Assembly (NCBI GenBank): GCA_018697195.1
Contig: CM031873.1
Span: 652,299-716,298, forward strand
Length of the DNA stretch: 64,000 nt
Source: Certhia americana
Lineage: Eukaryota > Chordata > Aves > Passeriformes > Certhiidae
Direction: 5' to 3'
The translations under genes and the position numbers were made by a program. The notes beneath the pieces were generated by a model, which ran no database searches, was not told where the DNA came from, and worked only from the letters and a program-made list of their open reading frames with translations. Positions 30,801 through 38,540 of the stretch are shown here, in pieces (positions within the stretch are counted from its first letter, which is position 1; each line of letters starts with the position of its first letter).

Positions 30801-33291
30801 GGAAGAGCACAAATCCTTTGGATGAGAGGGAGATTTCTGAGGTGCCTGGAATTCTCCCAGGAATGTCGGGTCCTGCCAAAGCCCAGGGCAGCCAAAAGAA
30901 AGGGCCTGGGAGCCAGGGGACGTCACTGGGGTGGGATTCACAGGGACTCAGCACAGCTGCCCCAGATGCCTTCACTTTGAGATTTTTTATTTCCAGACTC
31001 TGCCTCCACACTCAGGGTGTGACTCTGAACCCCACACAAAGTGTCAGCGAGCTCTGCTCACAGCTCAGGCACACACAACAATCCTTCCCCAGCCCCACAA
31101 CCAAGGACACCAAAGCTGCAGCCTCAGCCCCAAAAAGTGCAACCAGCAGAGAAGTGAGGAGACCAAGCTGGCAGGGTGGGACTGCAGAACCTGGAGCTGG
31201 AATTGCACAATGAAGGCCAAGGTGGAAATGGACCCAAAGTGATCAAAGGGTGAAACTCCTGACTTGGCTCCACCTTGGCTCCATCTTGGGTGCAGCCCTG
31301 GCCGGGCTCTTGCCCTGCCCAAGGTACATCCTTTGAAGGGCTTTTAATAAATCCCTGCTTTATTCCTTTAACTCTGTCCAGACTCTGCTCCAGGGAGCCT
31401 CTTTGGGCATCACCCCCAGCACAGCTCCAGCCCCAAGCCCTGCCCTGCACGCCCCAATCTTTGCTAACGAGCCGGAAAAATGATGGAGTCGCTGTTTAAA
31501 GGCTTCCCCAAACCGAAGAGCAGCGCTGAGGGGCTGGGATTAGAGCTGTGAGTGACACGGGCACTGATTGATGGTAATTACAGCAGAGGTGAGTTCTGGG
31601 CACACAGTGACCTGCTTGGCCACAGGGCTCCTCTGGCCACGAGCTGTCACCTTGCCAAGCACGAGGCAGCGCTTCCAGGACCCGGGAATGTGGGTCAGAC
31701 TTCAGGGCCTCCTTCCCAGAGCAGGGGAAAAGAAAAGGACACGGGACTCTTGGGCAGAGCTGCCCCAAACAAGCCACCAGGTGATGTTACAGCATGGAAG
31801 TAATCGCTGAGGGGATGGCAAAGGGATTCCTCTGGGATTTGGCAGCATTTAGGATCCTGTTTGCAGCTCTTTGTTGATCTTGTAGGGGAAAAGCAAAGCA
31901 GAAAGGGTTGGAGGAACTGTACAGACAAAAAGGAATCAGAACCTGACAGCCCCCAGGTTCTTTCATCCACAGGAGGGTTTGGCAGTGATTTAATCACAGC
32001 TATGAGGCAGAAAGGTCAAAATGACATTCAGAAATTACTTCTGCTCGTTGCTGCTCTGCCCTCACCACGTCAGCCCCAATCCCTTCACAGCCCCCTGAAC
32101 AAGGCTCAACTCTTTATGGTACCTGAGCCAGGCTTAAACTGATGACAGCACCTCTGTGCTGTGTGTGACAAGGCAGCACAGCTCAGCCCTGCCCTGGGGG
32201 CTGTGAGCAGCGAGGCAGGGCTGGCTGATGGCACAAAGGAGCACAAAGGAACATTTCCTTGTGCTCAACAAAGCCTTCTCTCCCCAGCTCTCTCAGGGAC
32301 AACTGGCAGCACGCACGACTGCCCTGCTGAGTCCTGCCATGGGTCAGACCTGACCTGACCTGTTCAGGCTCCTGGAGTCTCCTCCTGTTCCAGCAGAATG
32401 CCCGGGAGCACTGACCAGGCTGGATGCTGACCCTGGAAGGGAAAATGCCTCCAGCAGCACCAGCAGCTCCCTGTAATCCCGAGAGAGTCCTGGGTGAGCC
32501 CTCCAGCACACAGGTGGACCCCAGAGAGAGAAACCTGTGGTGGACAGGTCACCTGTGGGAGTTTCCCACTCCCACATGTCTTTCCCTGAGAGGGAAGGCT
32601 TTTTTGTTAAGAAGAAAGCAAACTGGACTCTTTGCTTTTCTTTTGGCCTTAAGGTTATTTATTATTCTCTTATCTGTAGTTTCAGCACACCAGGCTTAGC
32701 ACTAGCCTGGCAAGAGGGAGAAAAGGCACCAAAATGGCCCCGAACACAGGGGATCAAAGCTCTCTTAAGAGATAATTCACCCAATTATCACTAACAATGG
32801 ACTTTATTTATCTTTGTCTTTCAGTAACTAACTCAATTTCTATTCATGTGATGCTACACTGTGGCAAATTCTAACCAATACCTTTGTGTTCTCAACACTG
32901 CAGAAAATGAGGTAGAAAAAGAAGGAAGAAGCCTAAAAGCCAACAAGGATCCTCCAGCTTGCTGTCTTCCATTTACCATGCTAAAAAACCCAGAGATCTA
33001 AAATTCTCACCCTGTGATAAACTACATATCATGATGTTATCTAATTTATGTTCTTGGAAGTTCTGCTTCATCCCAGAGCCTAGAAAGCCCTTTCCACGGA
33101 CAAAGGTTAAAAATAATGTCTGTCAGACAGTTTGGATCCCTTAAAACATGCAGAGAAATGCTTCTCAGAATTCTGGATTCCAACAGTCACCTACCAGCCC
33201 ATCTGCTGGACACAGCATCCCTGCTAAGCCCGTGGAGACACCTTTCCAGCGCGTGGTAGATCCTGTCCTCTGTGCACGTGGTGTGCTGCAT
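12689..33291 (-). CDS. PIK3R5: PIK3R5, PI3K-gamma regulatory subunit p101 (18 coding exons, complete)
   Basis: p101 pairs with the catalytic subunit p110-gamma and makes it responsive to G-protein beta-gamma dimers released by GPCRs, so that PIP3 is produced at the plasma membrane, mainly in leukocytes. The joined exons are 33291-33195, 28499-28399, 27177-27109, 26459-26321, 23776-23707, 23108-22934, 22450-22297, 21413-21330, 20349-19593, 19519-19369, 19272-19147, 18941-18816, 17790-17697, 16292-16216, 15705-15612, 14331-14249, 14077-13968 and 12830-12689. Together they are 2649 nt, giving 882 aa and a TAG stop; human p101 is 880 aa as I recall it. Visible blocks are an N-terminal helical region with the [12 protein letters not shown] motif (about 38-49), an acidic run (about 316-332), [17 protein letters not shown] (about 528-545), [12 protein letters not shown] (about 621-632), and the C-terminal end [11 protein letters not shown]. 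In the family, p110-gamma binding maps to the N-terminal part and G-beta-gamma binding to the C-terminal part. PIK3R6 (p84) is the only close alternative and fits these motifs much less well. Confidence 0.97.
12891..13109. repeat. 23-bp minisatellite in the last PIK3R5 intron
   Basis: Unit gtgggaatggggctgcaatccca, about 9.5 copies, with later copies diverged. It sits between 61 and about 280 bp upstream of the terminal coding exon in the direction of transcription. Confidence 0.95.
13110..13967 (-). other. PIK3R5 intron sequence without recognised element
   Basis: Ordinary intron sequence after the minisatellite. A short ggggaaagcccaaaggagggga duplication is seen near 13620-13650. Confidence 0.5.
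13968..14077 (-). CDS. PIK3R5: PIK3R5 coding exon 17
   Basis: Residues 800-835 plus two bases of 836. It encodes [12 protein letters not shown] and [16 protein letters not shown]. The donor is gtggga from 13967. The acceptor is a tandem CAGCAG, so the exon could also begin at 14080 and insert one glutamine. I chose 14077 because mammalian p101 lacks the extra residue. Confidence 0.94.
14249..14331 (-). CDS. PIK3R5: PIK3R5 coding exon 16
   Basis: Last two bases of codon 772, then residues 773-799. The acceptor is ttttgttgcag and the donor gtaact from 14248. It encodes [20 protein letters not shown] then NQ, a block shared by p101 and p84. Confidence 0.96.
14332..15611 (-). other. PIK3R5 intron between coding exons 15 and 16
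   Basis: About 1.28 kb with no clear transposon, tandem repeat or extra exon. Confidence 0.5.
15612..15705 (-). CDS. PIK3R5: PIK3R5 coding exon 15
   Basis: Residues 741-771 plus the first base of 772. The acceptor is gcccctgcag and the donor gtgggt from 15611. It encodes [20 protein letters not shown] and ACRKHEEL, matching the mammalian C-terminal domain closely. A minus-orientation CR1 3' end starts about 40 bp upstream in the intron. Confidence 0.96.
15748..16165 (-). mobile_element. CR1 LINE 3' end in a PIK3R5 intron
   Basis: Reverse complement of the CR1 3' region. On the plus strand it begins with words like ttggaaaaacccttgaaggtcaagtccaacc and continues with ctgccctgggcagctgtgcaggg, aagaaatattctctaaaatccaatctcaacttcccttgg and gctgagcccctttcccagctctctcaacc. 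It is sense with respect to PIK3R5 transcription. Confidence 0.9.
16216..16292 (-). CDS. PIK3R5: PIK3R5 coding exon 14
   Basis: Last two bases of codon 715, then residues 716-740. It encodes [20 protein letters not shown] then IAYSK. The acceptor is ttccctgcag and the donor gtctgt from 16215. It is too short to stand out as an ORF but is exact in phase and similarity. Confidence 0.95.
16293..17400 (-). other. PIK3R5 intron between coding exons 13 and 14, distal part
   Basis: About 1.1 kb, A/G-rich around 17130-17260 on the plus strand. No transposon was recognised. Confidence 0.45.
17401..17660. repeat. C/T-rich tandem repeat (CTTCCCAAAC-type)
   Basis: About 260 bp of cttcccaaac and ccttccctt units of 10-15 bp. 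It lies 36-300 bp downstream of the donor of coding exon 13. On the transcribed strand it reads gtttgggaag, so the pre-mRNA is G-run rich next to the 5' splice site. Confidence 0.95.
17697..17790 (-). CDS. PIK3R5: PIK3R5 coding exon 13
   Basis: Residues 684-714 plus the first base of 715. The acceptor is cccctggcag and the donor gtctgc from 17696. It encodes [20 protein letters not shown] and [11 protein letters not shown], strongly conserved in the C-terminal domain. A (CTTCCCAAAC)-type repeat begins about 35 bp past the donor. Confidence 0.96.
18218..18533 (+). mobile_element. Solo LTR (family B) with 6-bp target duplication
   Basis: The LTR proper is 18224-18527 (304 bp), starting TGTCACCC and ending AGCAACA, flanked by CTGGAG on both sides (18218-18223 and 18528-18533). 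It carries a TATA-like atatataa and AATAAA in plus orientation, antisense to PIK3R5. No internal retroviral coding region adjoins it, so it is a solo LTR. Confidence 0.9.
18816..18941 (-). CDS. PIK3R5: PIK3R5 coding exon 12
   Basis: Residues 642-683, phase 0 at both ends, 126 nt. The acceptor is gccaccccag and the donor gtgggc from 18815. It encodes [20 protein letters not shown] then LLQLYQTE, at the start of the region that binds G-beta-gamma in mammalian p101. Confidence 0.96.
19147..19272 (-). CDS. PIK3R5: PIK3R5 coding exon 11
   Basis: Residues 600-641, phase 0 at both ends, 126 nt. The acceptor is tggttttag and the donor gtgggt from 19146. It encodes [20 protein letters not shown] and NVLGLMNLP, signature p101 sequence. 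Confidence 0.96.
19369..19519 (-). CDS. PIK3R5: PIK3R5 coding exon 10
   Basis: Last base of 549, then residues 550-599. The acceptor is cacctccgcag and the donor gtgggt from 19368. It encodes [17 protein letters not shown], a near-invariant block, followed by a proline-rich, poorly conserved tail. Confidence 0.95.
19593..20349 (-). CDS. PIK3R5: PIK3R5 coding exon 9 (large central exon)
   Basis: At 757 nt this is the longest exon, covering residues 297-548 plus two bases of 549. It starts [10 protein letters not shown] and runs through a glutamate/aspartate-rich stretch (about 316-332) ending ETDGG. A long serine-rich, probably disordered linker with [12 protein letters not shown] follows, then [20 protein letters not shown]. 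It closes with the conserved [12 protein letters not shown] and [17 protein letters not shown] motifs. The acceptor is tgctttcag and the donor gtgagc from 19592. The codons are rich in G and C at third positions. Confidence 0.97.
20586..20930. repeat. A/C-rich, G-poor low-complexity block
   Basis: About 345 bp in which the plus strand is almost without G and dominated by A with scattered C and T. It differs sharply from the GC-rich neighbours and lies in the intron just upstream of coding exon 9. No known element was recognised. Confidence 0.8.
21007..21049. repeat. (TTCC)n simple repeat
   Basis: About ten uninterrupted ttcc units within the same intron. Confidence 0.97.
21330..21413 (-). 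CDS. PIK3R5: PIK3R5 coding exon 8
   Basis: Codon 269 (last two bases) to the first base of 297. The acceptor is ctctccacag and the donor gtgagt from 21329. It encodes [20 protein letters not shown], which matches the conserved p101 stretch before the acidic linker. Confidence 0.95.
21464..21918 (+). mobile_element. LTR-like element, family A copy 1
   Basis: It shares with the other copies a 5' part around gctgttttggtgagtagttt...catattcagtgctactcagc, a middle part ggaggatggagcttcataacctgaagct and gatggaccagaacttat, and a 3' part ccttttaataaatccctgctttatccttttgccctg that holds the AATAAA signal. Plus orientation, antisense to PIK3R5, beginning about 50 bp from coding exon 8. Confidence 0.85.
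22297..22450 (-). CDS. PIK3R5: PIK3R5 coding exon 7
   Basis: Residues 218-268 plus the first base of 269. The acceptor is ctctgctctgcag and the donor gtgagc from 22296. It encodes [20 protein letters not shown] followed by an alanine-rich helix and ends SLPAIT. This part is less conserved between birds and mammals than its neighbours, but reading frame and phases fit exactly. Confidence 0.9.
22451..22933 (-). other. PIK3R5 intron between coding exons 6 and 7
   Basis: About 480 bp. No mobile element or tandem repeat recognised. Confidence 0.5.
22934..23108 (-). CDS. PIK3R5: PIK3R5 coding exon 6
   Basis: Last base of codon 159, then residues 160-217. The acceptor is tgtccccag and the donor gtgggt from 22933. 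It encodes [14 protein letters not shown] and [20 protein letters not shown], a helical segment of the N-terminal half. Its donor is in phase 0. Confidence 0.96.
23109..23706 (-). other. PIK3R5 intron between coding exons 5 and 6
   Basis: About 600 bp with a short gcccagccagggcc duplication near 23140-23180. Nothing else recognised. Confidence 0.5.
23707..23776 (-). CDS. PIK3R5: PIK3R5 coding exon 5
   Basis: Residues 136-158 plus two bases of codon 159. The acceptor is ctctccccag and the donor gtaagc from 23706. It encodes [20 protein letters not shown]. Phase 2 at the donor fits the single leading G of the next exon. Confidence 0.95.
23777..25749 (-). other. PIK3R5 intron between coding exons 4 and 5, proximal to the gap
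   Basis: About 2 kb. A short cagcacccacggggggct repeat occurs around 24275-24345. No exon or transposon was recognised. Confidence 0.45.
25750..26042. other. Assembly gap (293 N)
   Basis: N run within the PIK3R5 intron after coding exon 4. Its right flank is a 24-bp VNTR, so the gap probably hides more repeat units. Confidence 1.
26043..26310. repeat. 24-bp VNTR abutting a 5' splice site
   Basis: Unit tggtgcccaggtagggctgggttt, about 10-11 copies, running from the gap to within about 10 bp of the donor of coding exon 4. Confidence 0.95.
26321..26459 (-). CDS. PIK3R5: PIK3R5 coding exon 4
   Basis: Residues 90-135 plus the first base of 136. The acceptor is tccccgcag and the donor gtgagc from 26320. 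It contains [20 protein letters not shown], highly typical of p101. The following intron opens straight into a 24-bp VNTR and an assembly gap. Confidence 0.96.
26460..27108 (-). other. PIK3R5 intron between coding exons 3 and 4
   Basis: About 650 bp with an AT-rich, low-repeat core (about 26650-26950) that includes aataataataatataaaaag. No element was recognised. Confidence 0.5.
27109..27177 (-). CDS. PIK3R5: PIK3R5 coding exon 3
   Basis: Residues 67-89, phase 0 at both ends. The acceptor ttcccacag precedes GTG CAG GAG, and the donor gtaagt is at 27108-27103. It encodes [17 protein letters not shown], part of the N-terminal helical region. Confidence 0.96.
27178..28398 (-). other. PIK3R5 intron between coding exons 2 and 3
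   Basis: About 1.2 kb. Imperfect gggatcctggg/gagatccaggg words recur at about 27450-27560. Nothing else recognised. Confidence 0.5.
28399..28499 (-). CDS. PIK3R5: PIK3R5 coding exon 2
   Basis: Residues 33-66. The acceptor is tgtccccacag (last G at 28500) and the donor is gtgagg from 28398. It carries [17 protein letters not shown], one of the strongest p101 signatures. An 18-bp minisatellite begins about 9 bp upstream of the exon edge, so the polypyrimidine tract is very short. Confidence 0.96.
28509..28912. repeat. 18-bp minisatellite abutting a 3' splice site
   Basis: Unit cagagccacggtcactcc, about 22 copies, with codon-length periodicity that creates open frames such as (HSQSHG)n on both strands. 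In transcription order it ends about 9 bp before coding exon 2. Confidence 0.97.
29264..29571 (+). mobile_element. Solo LTR-like element, family B copy 2
   Basis: Starts TGTTGCCC and ends GTGACA, aligning end to end with the copy at 18224-18527, including atatataa and AATAAA. The flanks (tggtgg and gaatgg) do not form a clear target duplication. Antisense to PIK3R5, in its first coding intron. Confidence 0.85.
29572..30966 (-). other. PIK3R5 first coding intron, unassigned part
   Basis: Contains an AT-rich low-repeat block (about 29830-30400) and then GC-richer sequence. No gene was recognised. Confidence 0.45.
30968..31417 (+). mobile_element. LTR-like element, family A subfamily 2 (copy a)
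   Basis: Has the family A 3' part (gcttttaataaatccctgctttattcctttaactctg) but a distinct 5' half with cacaaagtgtcagcgagctctgctcacagctcagg. Nearly identical to 36543-37000. Plus orientation, antisense to PIK3R5. Confidence 0.85.
31418..32579 (-). other. PIK3R5 first coding intron, unassigned part
   Basis: No exon or element recognised. Confidence 0.45.
32580..33170. other. AT-rich block, possible old transposon remnant
   Basis: About 590 bp of AT-rich sequence next to coding exon 1, different in composition from the surroundings. An 8-bp inverted repeat (tgtgggag/ctcccaca, 32554-32576) lies at its left edge. I could not assign it to a family. Confidence 0.35.
33195..33291 (-). CDS. PIK3R5: PIK3R5 coding exon 1 (start codon)
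   Basis: This exon encodes residues 1-32 plus the first base of codon 33. It begins [20 protein letters not shown], matching the vertebrate p101 N-terminus. It ends at a G followed by the donor gtaggt (33194-33189), phase 1. The ATG at 33291 was chosen because it opens the conserved N-terminus, and the only upstream ATG in the exon is closed at once by a stop. Confidence 0.93.
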
Positions 33292-33304
33292 TTTAATTCA
33301 TCTC
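33292..33304 (-). other. PIK3R5 5' leader segment in the first coding exon, with minimal uORF
   Basis: Thirteen leader bases lie between a good acceptor (pyrimidine-rich ctctcctccttctctccaat then cag ending at 33305) and the ATG. They contain ATG AAT TAA (33301-33293), a two-codon uORF whose stop is one base before the main ATG. The presence of the acceptor implies at least one further noncoding exon upstream, not identified. Confidence 0.65.
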
Positions 33305-33739
33305 CTGAATTGGAGAGAAGGAGGAGAGTTAATTAAGGACTGCCCTTGATGGGCTCCAATGTTCACTGGTCACAAACCCACCCCAAGTGGCCAGGGAAGG
33401 TGACAGAACTGTCCCCTTGCTGCCACACAGCCAGCACGAAGGAAAGGTCCATGTGTCCTTGTGGCAAAACACCCAGGGGACATCAAGGATGTGAGGACAT
33501 CGTGGAATTGTGGCTACAGCCCTGCCACAGCCTGAGCCTTGGCTGGCAGAGCCTGTGCTGGGCAGGAAGGTTTTATCCCAGCCATCCCCCTGTATGGGAC
33601 ACCGGGAATGGTGACACCAATTCCCAGGGTCCCTACCCCGGTGCCCCTGACCCTGAGCAAACAGGTTTTGTCCAGCAGATGTGCTGGAGGGTGAGCTGCC
33701 AGCCAGGCTGGCTTCCTCCCAAAGGAGCAGCTCACAGCC

Positions 33740-34178
33740 TTAAGTTACAGCTTTTATAATTTTTATACTTTGGGCTGTTTTAGTGAGGAGTTTTAGGTTT
33801 CATATTCAGTGCTACTCAGATCTCTTCACAGAGCAGGGAGACAAAACAATTCCTTCTCCAGCTTGGGACCAAGGACAAATTTCAGGCCCAAGAATGAAAA
33901 CAACAATGAAGAGAGAAAACCAAGGAGGATGGAGCTTCATAACCTGGAGCTGGAATTGCACAATGAACTCCAAAGTGCTAATGGACCAGAACTTATCAAA
34001 GTGTGAGCCCTCGTGGCCAGGTGTCCATTTTGTGCCCATTTTGGGGTCACCCTGGGTGTGGTCCAGCCTGGCTCTTGTGCTGCCCAGGTGTGCCCAGTGA
34101 GGCCTTTTAATAAATCCCAGTTTATCCTTTTGCCCTGCTGTTCTCTGCTCCAGCTCAGCCTCCTGAAGGCACCACCCC
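33740..34178 (+). mobile_element. LTR-like element, family A copy 2
   Basis: Same order of blocks as the other family A copies, with ggccttttaataaatcccagtttatccttttgccctg near the 3' end. It lies about 440 bp upstream of the PIK3R5 start codon in the opposite orientation. Confidence 0.85.
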
Positions 34179-35128
34179 CAACTCAGCCCTCAGAGGGGAA
34201 CAGGCTCCTCACCCCACACCAACCCCATCGTGCCCTCCCCTGAGGCACAGCACACAACAGGCAGGGAATTTCAGATAAAATACACCCAAGCTATTGCTGT
34301 AACTTTCAAACCACAGAAAAAAACTCCTTGGGTGTTTTTTTCCTGCTGTGCCATGGCCCACACAGGAACCTCCTGAACCTCCTGTCCCAGGGCAGTGCTT
34401 ATGGAAGCATTTTCCGTGGGAAAGGCCTCGCTCCCTCCACCACAACGGAGCAGAAACTTTGCAGCCTTCTCTGCTGTCCCCTGGTGCCACCCACGCTGAG
34501 CACAGTGACAGGCCAGGGGACAGTTCTGGAGAACGTAATCTGATTTCAGGAGCCCTGTTAAGCATCTTGAGAACACCAAGAAAAACAAGTGCTGAGGTCA
34601 AGGCTTTGGAAAATGCTTTGCTTTTCATGAACACGTCCACATGACCCCACCACATCTGGGTTTAAGATGTCCCCAGGTCCTCAGAGAAACCCATCACCCT
34701 CAAGGCTTTGCCCCATTTTCAACAGATGCCAAACAATTGCCAGTGTCAGGGCTCAGGGGAAGGTGGAACCCATCCCCTGTGAAGGTGTGAGTGCCCAAAA
34801 GGGCAATTTATAATCATTAATTTAGAAACATTTTCTAACCAGCACTGATTAAAATGAGAGAGAAAAGGCCCAGCACACCAAAGATCAGCTTGGGAAGCAT
34901 CCTAGATGATTTGTGAAATTGTCCTTGCCTGGGTGCCAGATCCTTGGGGAATTTCCATGCAAGATTGCTTAGTTAAGAGGCTTCACAAAGGTGAACAGAC
35001 AAATGAATTTTTTCTTTTAATTAACACCAAACTGGTAAACATTTGCCCCTTGGGAAATGGGAACTTGCTGACCACTGGTTTTAGATTCATCCTTCTTCTG
35101 CTTGTGGCAAAAGGTTTGTAAAAGTTCT
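34179..35128. other. Upstream of PIK3R5 coding exons, no gene recognised
   Basis: Mixed sequence, AT-richer from about 34780. No coding signal. Confidence 0.45.
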
Positions 35129-35198
35129 AAAAAAAAAAAAAAAAAAAAAAAAAATTAAATAGTATAAAAAAAAATTACCCACAAAAAAAAAAAAAAAA
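35129..35198. repeat. Interrupted poly(A) tract
   Basis: Two A runs (about 26 and 16 bases) separated by attaaatagtataaa and an acaa-type spacer. Confidence 0.95.
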
Positions 35199-35640
35199 GT
35201 CTTTTCCTGCTGAGCTGTGAAGCCACCAGAGGTCACAGGAAGCCCTTGGGGTATCACAGCTCCCTGGCAGGGACTTTCCACCCAGCTGGGAGACACTGGG
35301 GTACCCCCACTTGTCCTCAGTGCCCTGGAACCTTTCCCTCCAGGGCTGTTCTGCTGTTCAGGATCTGCTCCACGCCCAGGAGCAAAGGTCCCTGAGCAGC
35401 CCAGGTGACACCAGCAGCTCTGGCACGGGGCACAGAGCTGCCTTTGCAGCAAGGAAAATCCCTTTTCTTGTATCATGGCCCATCTGAGTCCCAGCTTCAG
35501 CACCCAAAGGATTTTCCAAGCTCCTTCTGCAGTGGTGAAGCCCAGGACGGCCCCCAGGAGATGAGGACAGAGGGGAGAGCTCAAAGATCCCAAATTAAGG
35601 AGTGAAGAGCATCAGACCCCCCCCTTGCAGTGATGCCTTC

Positions 35641-35935
35641 AGGAGGCTGAGCTGGAACAGAGACTGGACAGGGCAAAAGGATAAATTGGGGATTTATTAA
35701 AAGCCCTCACTGGGCACACCTGGGCAGTGCCAGAGCCAGGCTGGGCCACACCCAGATGACCCCAAAATGGGCACAAAATGGACACCTGGACACGAGGTCC
35801 CACACTTTGATAAGTTCTGGTTCATTAACAACTTGGAGTCCATTGTGCAATTACCACTCCAGGTTATGAAGCTCCATCCTCCTTAGTTTTCTTTTCATTT
35901 CACCTTTGCTTTTGTTCTTGGGCCTTTGTTCTTGG
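35641..35935 (-). mobile_element. LTR-like element, family A, minus orientation, truncated
   Basis: Reverse complement of the 3' two thirds of family A: gaggctgagctggaacagagactgg, ggggatttattaaaagccctcactggg and ttctggttcattaac. The 5' part is missing. This is the only recognised copy in this orientation. Confidence 0.8.
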
Positions 35936-36542
35936 TTCTTTCTGTCTCCTCCAGTTCATGCTCAGAATGGGCAGGAGGTGCTTTGGGAGGTGCAGCCTCA
36001 CAGCAGAGGAAGAGCTGGATTTGGAGCTGTGCCCCAGGCACGGAGCTGTGCCAGCAGCACGATCCTGCTGCCTGCCCCTCCACTGAAACTGTTTTTCTTA
36101 GATTACAGGAAAAAAACTTGGGTCTGCTTGCAAGATTTTACTGCCTCCCCTCCACCTCACAGAGGAGCCAAAGATAGAAACCGGAGCGAGGAGCTGGAGG
36201 AAGCCTTTGTAGAACACGGGGCAGTGCGGGCAGAGCTGCGATTTTCAAGAGAAACGCCAACCTCGGTGTGTTTGTCAGCCCAGGCAGGGCTGTGCACCCA
36301 GCAGCAGATGAGGGCGATAAGATGATCTCTCAAACCACACCAGGGCAGGGTATCAGGAGATGCAGGAGGCAGCTGGTGTGACAAACATCCCCCGGTGCTG
36401 CAGAGCACAGCCCCAGCACCGCTGGGCTCCTCACAGCCTGGGGTGGCACTGAGGACGTGGACACACCCAGCCACGGCAGGGACCCAGGGGGACAAATCCT
36501 CCTTGGGCTGCAAATCTTCACTCAGGGAGTCCCCATCATGCC

Positions 36543-37000
36543 TCAAGCTTTAGTTTTTATATTTTCAGGTTCTGCACTGCATCACAATCTAACTCTGAAC
36601 CCCACACAAAGTGTCAGCGAGCTCTGCTCACAGCTCAGGCACACACAACAATCCTTCCCCAGCCCCACAGCCAAGGACACCAAAGCTGCAGCCTCAGCCC
36701 CAAAAAGTGCAACCAGCAGAGAAGTGAGGAGAGCAAGCTGGCAGGGTGGGACTGCAGAACCTGGAGCTGGAATTGCACAATGAAGGCCAAGGTGGAAATG
36801 GACCCAAAGTGATCAAAGGGTGAAACTCCTGACTCGGCTCCACCTTGGCTCCATCTTGGGTGCAGCCCTGGCCGGGCTCTTGCCCTGCCCAAGGTGCATC
36901 CTTTGAAGCGCTTTTAATAAATCCCTGTTTTATTCCTTTAACTCTGGAATCCAGACTCTAATCCAGTCTCTGCTCCAGGTCAGCCTCCCAAGGTATCCCC
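36543..37000 (+). mobile_element. LTR-like element, family A subfamily 2 (copy b)
   Basis: Nearly identical to 30968-31417. Over about 340 bp only about half a dozen substitutions and no indels were seen by eye. Confidence 0.88.
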
Positions 37001-38540
37001 CACTCCCTGAGTCTGCAGGGCAAGAGGCAGCAGAGAAGGAACACAAGAGGATCACTCCCCAAGAGTGGTTTAGGCACTGATTTCATCTGAAAGCAGAAGA
37101 TAAAACTCCTGGAGCAAGAAGAAAACCTACTGGAATATCAAGAGCACCTGTGCCTGCAGGATAGGGGTGCTGAGGGGTAGGAAGGACAAGAGACTCAGCA
37201 AAAAGAACAAAAGAACAAAATCATCTGAGAAACTCTTCTGAGGGGAGGGAATTCCTCCGTGAATGAGAGGATGTCAAAAAAATGAATCTGCCCAGAGGGA
37301 GCACCAGGAGAGATGTGGAATTTCAAGGAGTCAGAACAAAACCTTGCAGCTCATCACCTCAAAACAGTGTTTGCCCTCGTATAACTGTGATTCAAAAAGC
37401 AAAAATCAAGCCAGAAAAAAATGAAACTTCTCGCTGCTGATCAGAGGAGACATTTTGCTCCACACACCAGTTTGGATTCACACAGCAAAGAACAAGTCCC
37501 CAGCTCTCCCTGGGACCAGCTGTTGCCAGCAGAAGTGGTACCTGGGTGGGACCCTGCCCCTGAGGATTCTCCTGTGCTGGTTTGTCCTCCTGCAGCATCC
37601 CTGAGACATCCAAAATCTAACTGTACTCCTGGGAACTCTCAGTTGCTCATCTCCACTCCTTGGGGAGGTGCTCGTGGCTTTCTGGGATCAGAGACGAGGC
37701 TTTAACCCCGTGGTAGAACACCTGGATCAGGGTGGGGAACACCTCCCTGCACAGGAGGCAGAATTGTGCCTGGAGAGGGCTGGATTGCCCAGAGGGGCCT
37801 GGCCACAATGCTGTGCCCTGTGCTGGCCCTGCTGGAGATAAACCACAGGGATCCCTTCCCAGCTTTCTGGGCTCCCAAGGGCACACGAAACCCCTGAGCA
37901 TTTCCCCCGCCGAGCTGTTATAAAATCCAGCCACCAGAACCATCCTGGGCTCGTCTCAGCTCTTCCACCTTTTCTGTTTTAACCTTCACAGCTCGGCTCA
38001 CACAGCTGGGCACTCGGGGCCGCTTCCACGAGGTGCCTGCACGGTTTTTTTTTTAACATTTAATTTTTAAAAAATAGAAACAGCCCAGGTTGAGCTCACT
38101 GCCTGCACAGAGGGAGGCTCGGGGCTCAGCCCGACTTCCCCACCTCAGCACTCACAGGCTGGCAGCAACTCATCCCCTTCTCACTTACCTTCGGGGAGAG
38201 TTCACGTTATTTCTGAACTTTTTAACTTCAAAACGCGAGCTCCGAGTGGCTGCGAAGTTATTTTGGCAGTTCAGGCTGCTGGCTGCCGGCTCGCCCCTGG
38301 CAGGGATCAGATCCCTCCCCGAGCTGATGGGGGTCACGTCCCGGCAAATCCAGCTCCCTCCGGGAATATCCTGGACTCAAAATTAACAGGGGAGGTGTCA
38401 AGAACCGGCTAATTAGCCGGCCTGGCCCCGATGCTATTTGGGGTGGACAATTAGCGGCAATTCGCCTGTCCCACCGTGGATAAACACCGACGGCAACTCC
38501 CACGTGGGTGAAGTGCACAGAGCTCTCGGTGACACCTCTC
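37001..38540. other. No gene recognised
   Basis: About 1.5 kb upstream of PIK3R5. 38180-38470 has moderate CpG and little repetition. Confidence 0.4.
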
